Shown: positions 1-10,353 of the stretch, piece after piece
Layout of the letters: every line of letters begins with the position of its first letter
How positions within the stretch are numbered: the stretch's first letter is position 1
From: Micropterix aruncella
Taxonomy: Eukaryota; Arthropoda; Insecta; Lepidoptera; Micropterigidae
Assembly: GCA_944548615.1 (NCBI GenBank)
Contig: OX155973.1
Location: forward strand, 21,337,728-21,401,727
Direction of reading: 5' to 3'
Length of the DNA stretch: 64,000 nt
Position numbers and translations under genes: made by a program
Notes under the pieces: model-generated
Databases searched by the model: none
Told to the model about the DNA's origin: nothing
What the model saw: only the letters and a program-made list of their open reading frames with translations

Positions 1-214
1 TTCCATCGATACATCGATAATCCATCGATATTTCTATTATTATTTTTAAAACACGCATCCCCATAGTGCGAGCGAAAGCTCCGCTCTATAGTAATGGTAT
101 AGCTCTATGTAAACCCCGCTCTACGTAAATGTAAATGTGTGTGTAAATATTAATTTATATACATTTTGCCGTAGGCAACCCTTCTTCTTCTCAATCCTTT
201 AACTTCTTTATTTG

Positions 215-445
215 GGGATCCTATTTTGAGTAAAACTGATCTGATATTTAATCGGACTTAAGAGATATTAAGAAAACAACAAATATATTTTTTTGCGCTT
301 TTAAATCACTTCAATTCCGATTATTCCCTTAAAAAGAGATGTTTCTAGGTATTTATATGGGGAATCTTTCTTGAGTAAAACCGATCTGATATTAACCAAA
401 ATTAAGAAATATTACCAAAACCGCAAACATTATTTTATCCCTTTT
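215..445. repeat. Two-copy imperfect tandem repeat (~140 bp)
   Basis: The motif TTGAGTAAAACYGATCTGAT with its following AT-rich stretch occurs at about 226 and again at about 372, followed each time by a similar sequence ending in a T-rich block. The copies are diverged. No coding sense was seen in bases 1-470. Confidence 0.5.
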
Positions 446-474
446 TGATCGCTTTGGGATTGAATATTTTTTTT

Positions 475-776
475 TGCTGATAACTGAGTTTCTCTGCTAT
501 CCTGGCCAGGAAACCGCCCGAAATCCCACTGAGAATTCGTGGTCAGTTTTCAAAAAAAGGTTGAAAACAAGACGAATAACAACCAAGACTCAGCTCATCG
601 AAGAACTCATCTCTATACATCACCGTGATGAAGAAGTCAAAAACATGTGCCAAATCTTGGTTTTTATCCATGAAATCGCGCATCAAAACTCTAATACTCT
701 AATAAAGGAATGCATTCTAAATGCTAACTTTCATTATTGTCTTATAAATTTAGAATTGCTTATAAATAAAGCTTGA
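475..776 (+). pseudogene. Tc1-like transposase C-terminal fragment
   Basis: About 100 codons whose first half reads PGQ...NPTENSWSVFKKRL, matching the C-terminal end of Tc1-family DD34E transposases, where the Glu of NP-x-E-N-x-W is the last catalytic residue. The rest of the transposase (first two Asp motifs, DNA-binding domain) is absent upstream, so this is a dead fragment. Terminal repeats were not found. Confidence 0.6.
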
Positions 777-854
777 AAAACACAACTTTTTCGTTTGAGT
801 CTAATGAATTGGCCACGTCTGTATATGGATTTCGATCTTGTTATTCTATATTAC

Positions 855-1612
855 ACTAGCTGACCCGTGCCCACTTCGTTGGGCGGTAAAACTTTTTACT
901 TGTGATGAAATTATGAGTGTGATTTGGTTAGTACTGAGTGCTATGATTTATTTCCCTGACTGCCAAAAGAAGGGTTATATTTTTACTGCATATGTATGTA
1001 TGTATTTGCATGCCAATATGACTATATTACCGTTATTTGTAAGTGTCTTCTTGTGAGTGTCTTATTTGTGAGTGTCTTATCTCTTTAACCATTTATGCAG
1101 TAAAAGTGAAATTATATGCAGTAAAAGGAAAAAAGTCTTTTGTTTTAAACACTTTAGACGATAAATTTACTTATTTTTATATGAATTCATAATTGTTGAT
1201 AATATGACCAATAAACATGACCTAACGATTTAAATTATTTTTTTAATATAAAAAACTAATTTTTGTGATATAAATATAAAATTTAGACATATGCTGTCAC
1301 TGACTTTTTTGTAGGCATTATTAAGCTCTACAACTTTTCTCTAGAACTTAATCATATATCTCTCATCGTTAAGGCAGCGTTCTTTAGAATTTTTTTCGTT
1401 CGACCGTTTTTTCCGACTTACTTTGGAAATCCGACTACCACGAAAAAGTCTTTTCATTTTTCGGATTGATATATAGCCAATGACACTCACAAATAACGTG
1501 GCTTTCTATTGGTAAAAGAATTTTCAAAATCGGTTCAGTAGATCCAGAGATTACTTCTACAATGTCACAAACTTTACCTCTTTATAATATTAGTATAGAG
1601 TATAGATATATA
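855..1612 (+). repeat. Dispersed insect repeat (CTAGCTGACCCGTGCC... type)
   Basis: The block opens with CTAGCTGACCCGTGCC and closes with a TTTATAATATTAGTATAGA end, a pair of termini I recognise from many insect genomes. The interior has short decayed stretches only. Class (LINE 3-prime end or SINE) cannot be fixed from one copy. Confidence 0.45.
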
Positions 1613-1779
1613 TGCGCGTTGAGGTGATGTGGTCGTAGTGATACTCGATCAAAGACACAATTTAAAATTATTTAAGGCGATACTTATATATGTAATGTCA
1701 TTCACTTACATCCTCAAAAAAATGCATATATGGGTAGTAATATCTAAGTATCGGCAGTTTATTTTTAGATAGTTACTAC

Positions 1780-2010
1780 CACAGTATATAAACCAGTAGC
1801 TTTACTTTTGAGCTACAGGGTATTGCGGGAAAAGGGTGCTAGGAATGTGGGCAGAAGTAAAGGCTGGTGACATTTCGAGCGTTTGGCTATCTGCAAAGGC
1901 CGAGTAGCGGGACATCTGGCGACCATATCTGAGCCCTTACGACTCGTGACGTATTCGCTTTGATTCCAATTTTGTTCTAAGAGAAGCTACTGTCTAGTAT
2001 ACCTACTGTG
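1780..2010 (+). mobile_element. hAT-type MITE, copy 1
   Basis: 231 bp bounded by CACAGTA/TACTGTG termini and an 8-bp direct repeat GTTACTAC (1772-1779, 2011-2018), typical of hAT insertion. A related copy lies inverted at 3634-3891 and shares most of its interior. No ORF. Confidence 0.6.
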
Positions 2011-2017
2011 GTTACTA

Positions 2018-2690
2018 CAGTAGTTAATGGGCCCTTGCTGAGTTGGCCACGAAGACCCCTTTCTGTTCAGGGTTGGTCACACTTTTGGGTCAACACCTAT
2101 CCGACGGCCTCCACGCATGAAGTGCGAGCCTGGGTAGGACGCTGGCCTTATGGTTAGTTTCCCCTGGGAATCAACCTTCTGGCGCTCCTGGACGGTCTGC
2201 GCACCGTGAGCGTAAGCCAATCGACTGTGCACTCTAACTAACAGTCGGGGGAGTCTGGAAGCAGTACTGTTTCCTATAGAGCGGGGGTGTTTGCGGACCT
2301 TACGGCGACTGCTCTTGAAACGACCATCGGCTACCCGATCCTGGGTGAACAGCCGGGCAAAAGACGCTGTGGTCCGCGATAGATTCGGTAAACACCGTTT
2401 CACCGCTTCGTAAGGGAAAGGACCGCGCAAGCGACCTCGAACTCAAAACCAATCGAGAGACTGGAGTAATCTGGTCACAATTGGAAGTAAGGGCGTGAGT
2501 GTAGGCCCGCCGGGTAACACTCCTGGCTATCTCGCGGTTAAGTCGTTGGCCTCTTACGGGCTTGTGGCGTAGCTAGATGGTGGACTGTTTTGTCCTCAAG
2601 TCTTCTGCACTTTATCCAAGGAGATAGAACGAGTAGTCGTTAAAACTTCCTGAGGTGACGGGCTCGCCCGCTGTAGTCGACAACCCTAGT
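2018..2690 (+). mobile_element. Unclassified 630-690-bp retroelement, copy 1
   Basis: GC-rich 673-bp block bounded by an 11-bp direct repeat TGTGGTTACTA (2007-2017, 2691-2701). Its left end abuts the hAT MITE. It shares nearly its whole length with 34664-35294 (same orientation) and 47430-48115 (inverted). It contains GTTCGAGGTC on its reverse strand, similar to a pol III B box. Open frames in it are not conserved between copies. Confidence 0.65.
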
Positions 2691-2984
2691 TGTGGTTACT
2701 ATACCGTTTTTTTTCTTTTCAGGTTGTTACCATCCGAGGCCTTCAACCTTATAGCTGAGAAGGTAGTAAGTATGACCATAAATCCTCAAGCAATACAAGA
2801 CTAATATAACGATTTTTGCAATAAGACACTAATATACCGGTTTTTAGTTTCACTGTGATTTATTAAATAAATAATATACATATCATATAACAAATTGTTT
2901 TTATTTATGCATATTGACGCATAAAAAATAAAGCACCTACAGACATATGAAGTATATACAGGTCTACTCGTACGAAGCAACAAA

Positions 2985-3346
2985 CATATGCCTACTGTCT
3001 ACCTACTCATGATGGAGCAACCACTTCCTAAGAAAACCAACGCCCTACTTGACATGAGCAAGAAGAGCCTTAGAACCACTATCGGTCTCCTCACCGAACA
3101 CACGACCCTTAGAGCACATCTATTCAACCTTGGCTTGACTGAGAGCAAGGACTGCCGAATATGTGGCGAAGAACCTGAAGACAGCATACACATCATTGGC
3201 CGCTGCCCAGGCCTTGCCGCAAAAAGACGCAGTTTACTGGGGCGCGCCTTTCTCGAACCCAGCGATCTGCCCATCTTGAAGGTCAATGATCTGCATGGAC
3301 TGGTAAGCAGTACCGGGCTTCTAGCAGACCACTGACCCAACCACAA
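2985..3346 (+). pseudogene. LINE C-terminal fragment with Cys/His knuckle
   Basis: 115-codon frame ending a non-LTR retrotransposon ORF: TIGLLTEHTTLRAHLFNLG is followed by CRICGEEPEDSIHIIGRC, the C-x2-C...H-x4-C knuckle that ends ORF2 in I/R1/LOA-type LINEs. It is 5-prime truncated at about 2985, with a short 3-prime end near 3460. Comparable ends occur at 16991, 32658 and 43171, but from different subfamilies. Confidence 0.75.
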
Positions 3347-3633
3347 AGTGGGTAGTTATAAAAGATCTTATAGATCCAGGTGACATCAAGGGTTGGAATC
3401 AAGCCCCCTATTCCGTTTACTACTACTACTATCTACTACCTAATATAGTGTCTGTTAGGCAGGCAAGCCGAGAATTTTCTTTTTCTAAAATAAATAATTG
3501 AATACATACATTCAACATTTCATGAGCTCTTGGGTTGGTTATTTTTAATAGCACACTGAAAGAATGATGTCTCTGATAGATATAAATATTTTAGTAATAG
3601 TTTGAACATATACAAGTATAGCAGTGGCGTAAC

Positions 3634-3891
3634 CATAGTATACCCCAGTCAGTAGCTTCTCTTGGAACAAAATTGAAATCAAAGCGAATACGTCACGAGT
3701 CGTAAGGGCTCGGATATAGTCGCCAGATGTTACGCTACTCGGCCTAGGCAGATATCCGAACGCTCGAAAACATCGCCATCCTTTGCCTGGCCGTAATGCT
3801 AAACGTTGGCGTTCGACAGGACGCGAACATATGTCATATTGCTCACACCCTCTTCCCGCATTGCCCTGTAGCTCGAGAGTAAAGCTACTGT
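3634..3891 (-). mobile_element. hAT-type MITE, copy 2
   Basis: 258-bp inverted relative of 1780-2010, flanked by the 8-bp repeat GGCGTAAC (3626-3633, 3892-3899). It has a middle segment absent from copy 1 (about 3795-3840). The interior shares the stretch with AATACGTCACGAGTCGTAAG. No coding potential. Confidence 0.6.
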
Positions 3892-3954
3892 GGCGTAACT
3901 AAGCCGGTGCATCTGGCCTCACGGTATTTCAGGCACAGTAAATATATAAATAAA

Positions 3955-5628
3955 TACAAACGGAGCTGCCATGGAATTCACCGACCGGAGTCGGGCCCAT
4001 CATAATACTATTTTTACACTTCTGGGGGGTGAGCAGTGGATTCCGGACTTACGAACCGGCTGTGGTAGGTTTAGGACAGCTGTCTTGCCACATGTGAGCG
4101 TTCACCTTGCCACCCATTCACTCCCCCTTCGAAGCCATAGAATTTGAGATGCGCAAATCGCAGTTTTAGATAATTTTTCTAAGAAAGAGTTGATTATTTT
4201 TCTGGAAAGGCCAAGATCTTTAAAGAGGTGAAATAGAGATTTAGCTGGCAGGCCACGAGCGCCAACTTCCACCGCGTGAAGGTGAACAGTGAAGCCGTTC
4301 CGGGTTACGGCATTTGCTAGATCATGGTATTTATTTAATTTGTACTCGTGGTCTTTTGGAATATTTGATTCCCATGGAACAGTTAATTCTACAATAAGAG
4401 CCACCTTCCGAGATAGAGAGTAAAGAGTTATATCTGGACGGAGGGCTGTGCATCCGAGACTTTCAGGGAATTTATACTGCTTAGAGACCGAATCAACCTC
4501 CAGAATCCAATCTGTAGCTTTCTCGATTATTGAGAAAGGTTTTGTAGTTAAATGTTTTTTGTCTTTAGAGCCATCCCGCACAAACTGTATTGGGGGTTTG
4601 GAGGATACTGTCAAACCCTTGTTGGCACGAGCCACTGAGAGACTAATTACCTCGCGAATAACAGCGAGAACTTTGTCATGGCGGTAAGTGTACCGTCCTT
4701 GATCTAAGGCCACCTTGCAGCCAGCTAGAATGGGTCTAGCTGTGCAAGGGGTATTGCTACAGAGGGGACAAGAACTATCCTCGGCAAAGCTCCAACGAGC
4801 GAGGTTACTGGGGTCTGGAAGTGTATGCTGAAAGGCATTCAAATAAAATTTCAGCATCTCTGGCGTCCAGTCATAGAGCATTACCTTCCAGTGCATTGGA
4901 GGCGGAATGCAAAAGTCCCCAATTGTTGTCCAATCATTCTGGCATTGAAGGCCAATAGCATGAGCCATACTCTTGCTGTCGTAATCTCCCCGCAAAAGAG
5001 ACTTCTTCAAGTCCACGTCGCTCGTGGTTGTACTGCCATACCCCAGACCAGTGCCATTCTGGCTGATTCCAGTAAGGAACTTTTTGTGGAAGTCTACGCG
5101 GGCTTGTAGATCATTTGAATCACTACGGCCACTTATTACGTGCTTCGATATTGCCGGATCTTTGGAATTGCACAGAATCGAATTTTTGGTTATTCTGGAG
5201 TTGGCGTAGAGCAGAGAGGGCAGTTTAAGCGCTAGCCCAAAATTTTGTTTGGACCTGAAGAGAGTCGAGGGGTCAGCTGGTTTGGCTAAGGACAGCCAGG
5301 ATTTTAAACTAGCTGTCACCAGCGCATCTAGACGGGACAGTTGGGTTTTGGTAAAATCGTAAATAAGAAAGGGCCATGACAAATGTGACGTTAGATAATT
5401 GTCATAGATCCAGGCCTTACGAGGGCCAGAAATTAGCAAGGCATCTATTTTCGCCAGGCAACTTTTGAAATGCTCTATAACATGATCGCCCGAGGCGTCT
5501 TTTCCCTGATGGGTGATTTTTCTGCAGAGGAATTTGAAATGATTGTTTGGGTCTATAAGGGAGATATTAGAGCCCTTATAGACCAATTTGGGGTCATAGG
5601 ATGTAAATTTTGTGCCCATGCGGGCGAG
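3955..5628 (-). mobile_element. RLE-type LINE, 5-prime truncated copy A
   Basis: Minus-strand copy of the LINE found full-length at 20322-23917. The open frame 4102-5628 covers the region after the RT palm: thumb, Cys/His knuckle (C-x2-C-x8-H-x4-C) and the endonuclease core (RPD...LIVELTVPWE). It is intact to its stop, but truncation at 5628 removed the RT catalytic site. The frame runs on into unrelated flank upstream. A few substitutions separate it from the full-length copy (for example His to Pro in the knuckle, ARPILAGC). The 3-prime tail is (TTTA)n-like. Confidence 0.9.
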
Positions 5629-5629
5629 T

Positions 5630-6323
5630 ATGGAAAGCAGTATGGAAACTACGTACAAACGTTCGAAACGAACGCACTCACACAGTCGCACGCCTCAACA
5701 ATAATCTAAGCGGTTGTCGCAATGCTGTCAGTCGCAAGTGCCGCCTCGAGACTATTTACATGATCGGTGCTCGAGACGAGTGGTTACGTTTTGCGTTTAT
5801 CTAGGCTCGTGGCTCGTGGGTTGCGGTTCAAAGAAACCTAACACAACCGAACCTACCAAAACCAATACAAATCCGACCTGGGTAATACATTTATTAAGTC
5901 TTGATGGTAAATCTTATGATTTACTAGTGAAACCTAAGATTTACCACTATTCGGGCATTGAGAGTAACATATGTATGTATGTATGTCCTGGTTAAGTTGA
6001 TGTGCAATCAGTATTTTTGATATACAAAATTATTTAATTGATAAGTATAAATTGATGGGTAATATGTATTTTGATGTTCAATTAAAAATAAATCAATAAG
6101 GAAGAATAAAGACCTCCTGAAATGTTAATGTTTTTACATAATTTGATTTCTAAACTAGTTAATTCAATCGATTATTTGATCATTATAGAAACCAAATAAA
6201 TGTTTTAATTAATAATTAAAAATAACTTTTAATTTTTACAAAAAATAAAGAGTGACAAACCTAGTGGTCCAATGACAAGTAGGTATTTATTTCAACAAAT
6301 GGACCTATTTTTTCTATACTGCT
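5630..6323. other. Region without recognisable gene
   Basis: AT-rich sequence. A short ACC/AACC-rich patch lies at 5835-5880 and a (GTAT)n run near 5971. Nothing coding or structured was seen. Confidence 0.5.
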
Positions 6324-6568
6324 TTAACCCTTCAGGCCTCGGCCCCTCGGCCGATTAACAAGTTGCTGTCCCAAAAAATTTTACTAAAAATTAGTAAAAA
6401 AAATTGAATTACGACACTGTCTCACGAAAACATTCATTACTGCCAACCCACTGTACCCATAGTTAAAATGAAACCTATTAACATAATAAAACAAATTAAA
6501 TTAAAACGGGGCCGTCAACCTGAATCGTGTTGTGGCCGATATCGACCAATCGGGGCCTGACGGGTTAA
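6324..6568 (+). mobile_element. piggyBac-type TTAA MITE, family 1, copy 1
   Basis: TTAA at both ends (6324-6327, 6565-6568), termini CCCTTCAGGCCTCGGC... and ...GGGGCCTGACGGG, and an AT-rich core. Related copies at 11945-12191, 16653-17645 (interrupted), 45811-45885 (partial) and a minimal one at 35595-35673. TTAA duplication is the piggyBac signature. Confidence 0.7.
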
Positions 6569-6699
6569 TATATTTTACTGTGGTTCAGTGGCCTAAAATG
6601 AAACATCATTCTACGATCGACGTTCCATCCAACTCTGCCAGGAAGCTAAGAAGGACGGAAAAATGGATGTCTCAAATCCGATAGATGATTCGAGCGTGA

Positions 6700-7935
6700 A
6701 TCAAGATGAAGATGGAAATATACATTCAGAAAGCTTTTCACCGTATCACACAGAAACTGATGCTGAAAATGTATAAGTCATTTGTAAGACCCATTTTGGA
6801 ACACGCCTATCAGATCTGGAATCCATACTTTAGGAAGGATATCGATCTTCTAGAGAAGGTCCAGCGAAGAGCGACTAAATGGCCTTTTAACTTGAAGCAT
6901 CTAACATACGAGAAAAGATCGTCGGCTTTCGGTTTGACCACTCTGAGAGCAACAATAAAAACCTCTATAAAAATGGATTATTATTCTGGGGTCCTGGCCG
7001 TACAGGGATAATAGGATAAAGGCAAACTGTCTGCTAAAACAGGAGCTCTGTGATCAATAATAGGTCTAGAACCATTCTGTAGCATATCAAAGGCATATAA
7101 AGGCAAACTCTCTGCTAAAACAGGAGTTCTGTGATCAATCATAGGTCTAGAACCATTCTGTGGCATATCAAAGGCTACAGTGACTCAAAGGTTAAAAGAA
7201 CAAGAGAGAGAACACTTACCAATATTGGCAGAAAATAGCAGGTTGTTGAAAAGTTGCAAAAGATCTGATGATAAAACCTCACATATTTTGCAACTTTTCA
7301 ACAACCTGGTATTTTCTGCTAATATTGGTGAGTCTGTTCTCTATCCCGTTTTTTAAACCTTCGAGTCCATGTGGCCTTTGATATGCCACAGAATGGTTCT
7401 AGACCTATGATTAATCACAGCTCCTCTGGGATCCATCAGATATCCTTCCTAAAGTAAGTATTCCAGATCCTTACTTTAGGAAGGATATCGATCTTCTAGA
7501 GAAGGTCCAGCAAAGAGCGACTAAAATGCCTTTTTACTTGAAGCATCTAAATACGAGGAAAGATTGTCGGCTCTCGGTTTGACCACTCTGGAGCAACGCA
7601 GGGCACGGGGTGACTTAATCGAGACATATACGATCCTGACTGCATCGTATGACGTTCCTGGGTTGAAGAATATCTAGGTACATCATGAACACTAACACAC
7701 ATCTGCGTGGGCATCATCTGAAACTCCAGAGTGAATCATTCCATTCAAATCCCAAGAAACATTTCTTCAGCAGTAGAGTGGTACATGAATAGATTGCTCT
7801 CCCAGCTGAAGTGATCAGTGCCAAAAGTGCCAATGACTTTAAAAATAAACTGGACTTATTCCACAAAAATTGTAATGCAAGAACACTCAGGCGCATCAGT
7901 TTACGCTGCCTGCCTGTTAAATATATAATAATAAT
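6700..7935 (+). pseudogene. Decayed LINE reverse transcriptase C-terminus, rearranged
   Basis: Two blocks of the same RT end. Bases 6730-6900 read MYKSFVRPILEHAYQIWNPY then KDIDLLEKVQRRATK; bases 7470-7930 repeat that segment and continue to the ORF end (...FFSSRVVHE*IALPAEVISAKSANDFKNKLD). Together they match the thumb and C-terminus of CR1/L2-like LINEs. Stops and frameshifts are present. The middle (7018-7430) is occupied by a direct duplication and a large inverted repeat. Confidence 0.65.
7018..7430. repeat. Direct duplication plus long inverted repeat (fold-back)
   Basis: A roughly 78-bp unit (GGCAAACTSTCTGCTAAAAC...) occurs twice in tandem at 7018-7175. The second copy and its downstream sequence (about 7095-7262) recur inverted at 7283-7430. 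The spacer is about 20 bp, so a long hairpin is possible. Confidence 0.75.
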
Positions 7936-7964
7936 AATAATAACATTTTGACGCCCCTCCCCCC

Positions 7965-8205
7965 CTTCCTCCGAGGCCATTTACAGATTGAATTCTGTCT
8001 GTGTGTATGACAGCGTCCAGATGCTTTGTCCGATTGAGCTGAAATTTGGCATGCAGGCATCATTTGATCATAGCAAGAGGTGAAAAGATTTATGGTGGAA
8101 ATCGAACCATCAGGAGGCGCGCTAGTCATACTTCAATCAATAGAGACTTGAAATTCAGTAAACCGATGTGTCGTTGGGCCGAAACCACATTGTAAAATTT
8201 TGGGT
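7965..8205 (+). repeat. Dispersed repeat family Q, copy 1
   Basis: Contains GATTGAGCTGAAATTTGGCA and GGCCGAAACCACATTGT. The same ~250-bp order occurs at 11490-11790 (+) and 24955-25215 (-). Class unknown; it probably derives from a DNA element. Confidence 0.65.
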
Positions 8206-8317
8206 TGGAATATCTCCTATACGAGCAACACAAATATTTTTTAAATTTCGCTGTAATAAGGAAAATACATCATAGTCAAAAATAGCCATTTTGATACCAC
8301 GGAAATATTAACTACAT

Positions 8318-9597
8318 TTGGGACCATCCACATAATCACGTTTATGGGATTTTCGACCATCCCTCTCCCACATGTCAACAGACGTTATAAGCGGCCTGAC
8401 CCCCTCTCCTCCCCCCCCCCCCACAATATTACGTAATTAACCGAATTTGCGGAAAATGTGAAGAATCGTTCACGTTCCCAGCGTTTGTAAAGTATTTGAA
8501 GACGATAAGTGGAAAAAAACATTTTAGAATGCTTTTAAAAATGTACTTTATTAATTCAAAGTAATTACAACATCTCAAACTCTTTGTTTTATTTTACAGA
8601 TCCCAATCTTCAGACCGCAGTGCTGCCGTCGTAAATAAAAACACAGTAACTTCATTTACTGTGTTTATACAAGTTTGGTTCTTTAACATCACGAGTTTGA
8701 GTATTATAAGGCAAATTTTTCGGTTTGTCTGTCGATGGATAGTTACCGAGATACCTTAGATAAAAACACAGTATTTATTGAAAAATCTGAATATTTTTAA
8801 TAAAAAACACAGTATGTATATTATTTTAAGTTAAAATACAGTAACCTATTATTTACTGTGATCTTTTTTAATACTTATAAGCATTTAAGAAATATTTTTG
8901 TTTGGTTACAACATGGCTTCTTCAGATACTCTGGTTTTAGGTAAAATTTTGGTAAAAGTTAATTTATTAATACACGAATTAATCACAATATCTCAATTAC
9001 TGCGTTTAAGGTGCCTGCAGTTTTTTATTTATTAAAAATATATATATTTTACATGGTTAGAACACAGTAATGGGTAAAATTTACCTATAACACAGTAACC
9101 ACTCAGGTGTTATAGCTTAAACATATAAAATTTATCAAATTATTTTCCTAATTTAAAATACAATATCTAATTTAATTAATTAAGCAATTATAATTTATTA
9201 TATATTTTTATGCAGAATTGAAGTTCTAACTATTCTTTAACATTAAAGATTAAAAGAAATAATCTATATTGATTACTTTTTTCATGAAAACAAATATTTA
9301 ACAACTGAACTTTGACCGCGTTTTTCTCAAAACGTCTTTTTTCAAGTTACTGTGTTTTCATTTACGACGGCAGAGTGGCTGGCTGTAAAGGCGGTATTGA
9401 AGAGAAAAAAATATTTAAGAATGCATTTAAAAATGCACATTTAATGTGCAAGTTTACCAAAAAAATTGCAATGCGGTGACCAAAGTTGATTATGTAATCA
9501 GGACGGACACCCCCTCCCCCCCTACGTAATCAAGCGTAAGCCTCAGCGCCAACTCCCCCCCTCCCCCTCGGTGACTACGTAATATGTGGACGGCCCC
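8318..9597. mobile_element. DNA transposon-like element with GGGRCCRTCCACATAAT termini
   Basis: The left end GGGACCATCCACATAATCAC (8318) mirrors the right end ...TATGTGGACGGCCCC (to 9597). C-rich blocks with ACGTAAT sit inside both ends. The interior has no preserved transposase and is interrupted by another terminal-inverted-repeat element at 8623-9373. The superfamily is not determined. Confidence 0.5.
8623..9373. mobile_element. 751-bp TIR element, AGTG target duplication
   Basis: Perfect start of the terminal inverted repeat CTGCCGTCGTAAAT, continuing with one mismatch through ACACAGTAACTT. Both ends are flanked by AGTG (8619-8622, 9374-9377). The interior is AT-rich and repeats CACAGTA many times. 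No ORF. Nested in 8318-9597. Confidence 0.7.
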
Positions 9598-9644
9598 TTT
9601 GCGATCATAATCACTTTACAGTGTAAAGTTTACACAATCACTAT

Positions 9645-9775
9645 CATGGGGCGGGGGGGGGGGGGTTTCGGGTAAGGGGTAAGTGATTGGGTGGGAGGGG
9701 TTATTGGGTTGGAAGGTTGGCACGCTGGGAGGGGGGACTAGTTGATTGCCAGGAAAGTCCTGGGGTGACACACCA
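9645..9775. repeat. G-rich block 1
   Basis: Long G runs, including a run of 14, on the plus strand, ending near GATTGCCAGGAAAGTCCTG. Two similar G-rich blocks end with related words (12445-12640, 33770-34045). Potential G-quadruplex DNA. Confidence 0.5.
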
Positions 9776-10155
9776 TTTTTTCTGATGTATAAATTAAGTG
9801 AAAAGTATTTTCAGTTTACGCTTTTTTTTTCTGTGCAATAAGTAGGTATAATGTATTTCTTTGAGAAACTCAAATATATTTAGTTTACAGACGAAATATA
9901 TTTTTTCCTTAAACCCTGTCACCCCCCCCCCCCCCCATCGTTTTTTGGTTGGAAAAAAACTTGGCAACACTGGCTGGTACCAAGCTTAAAAAAAATAGAT
10001 TCTGTCTAGTCGCTATAAATGAATAAGCACCATTTATCTTTTTTTTTAATAATAAATAGAATAAAAATCCCAAATACACAATAAAATCATTTAAAAATTA
10101 AAATATATTATCAATTTAGCTAATTATTTCTCTTAATTAGAATAGGTACGTTTTG

Positions 10156-10353
10156 TTATTGCTTTTTCTCATCGTCCGAGTCGAGAATGATCTTTGTGGT
10201 GTTTCTGCGCTGCGCCAGATGCGGAATATCGGCTAGGCTAATGTTGTGCTGCTTGGCGATGTGAATGCGTCGTTTCCAACCGTCTATGAAGCACATCTTG
10301 CAGTAATCGCACTTATAAGGCAGGTCACCGGTATGCAGACGAATGTGACGTTT
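10156..10353 (-). CDS. ZAD-ZNF gene exon 7 (fingers 7-8, stop)
   Basis: 198 bases (66 codons with stop) after a TTTACAG acceptor. It encodes H365/H369 of finger 7, finger 8 (C377, C380, H393, H398) and a short tail ending DSDDEKKQ. The stop TAA is at 10156-10158. No exact AATAAA signal is obvious on the minus strand just downstream. An ATTAAA lies near 10046-10051. Confidence 0.9.
   Translation of the reverse strand, partial: KRHIRLHTGDLPYKCDYCKMCFIDGWKRRIHIAKQHNISLADIPHLAQRRNTTKIILDSDDEKKQ

Noticed and set aside
2077..2430. 117-codon minus-strand frame in the GC-rich retroelement (also 34811-35311)
   Set aside because: The frame is broken in other copies and has no family resemblance. GC-rich sequence gives long chance frames.
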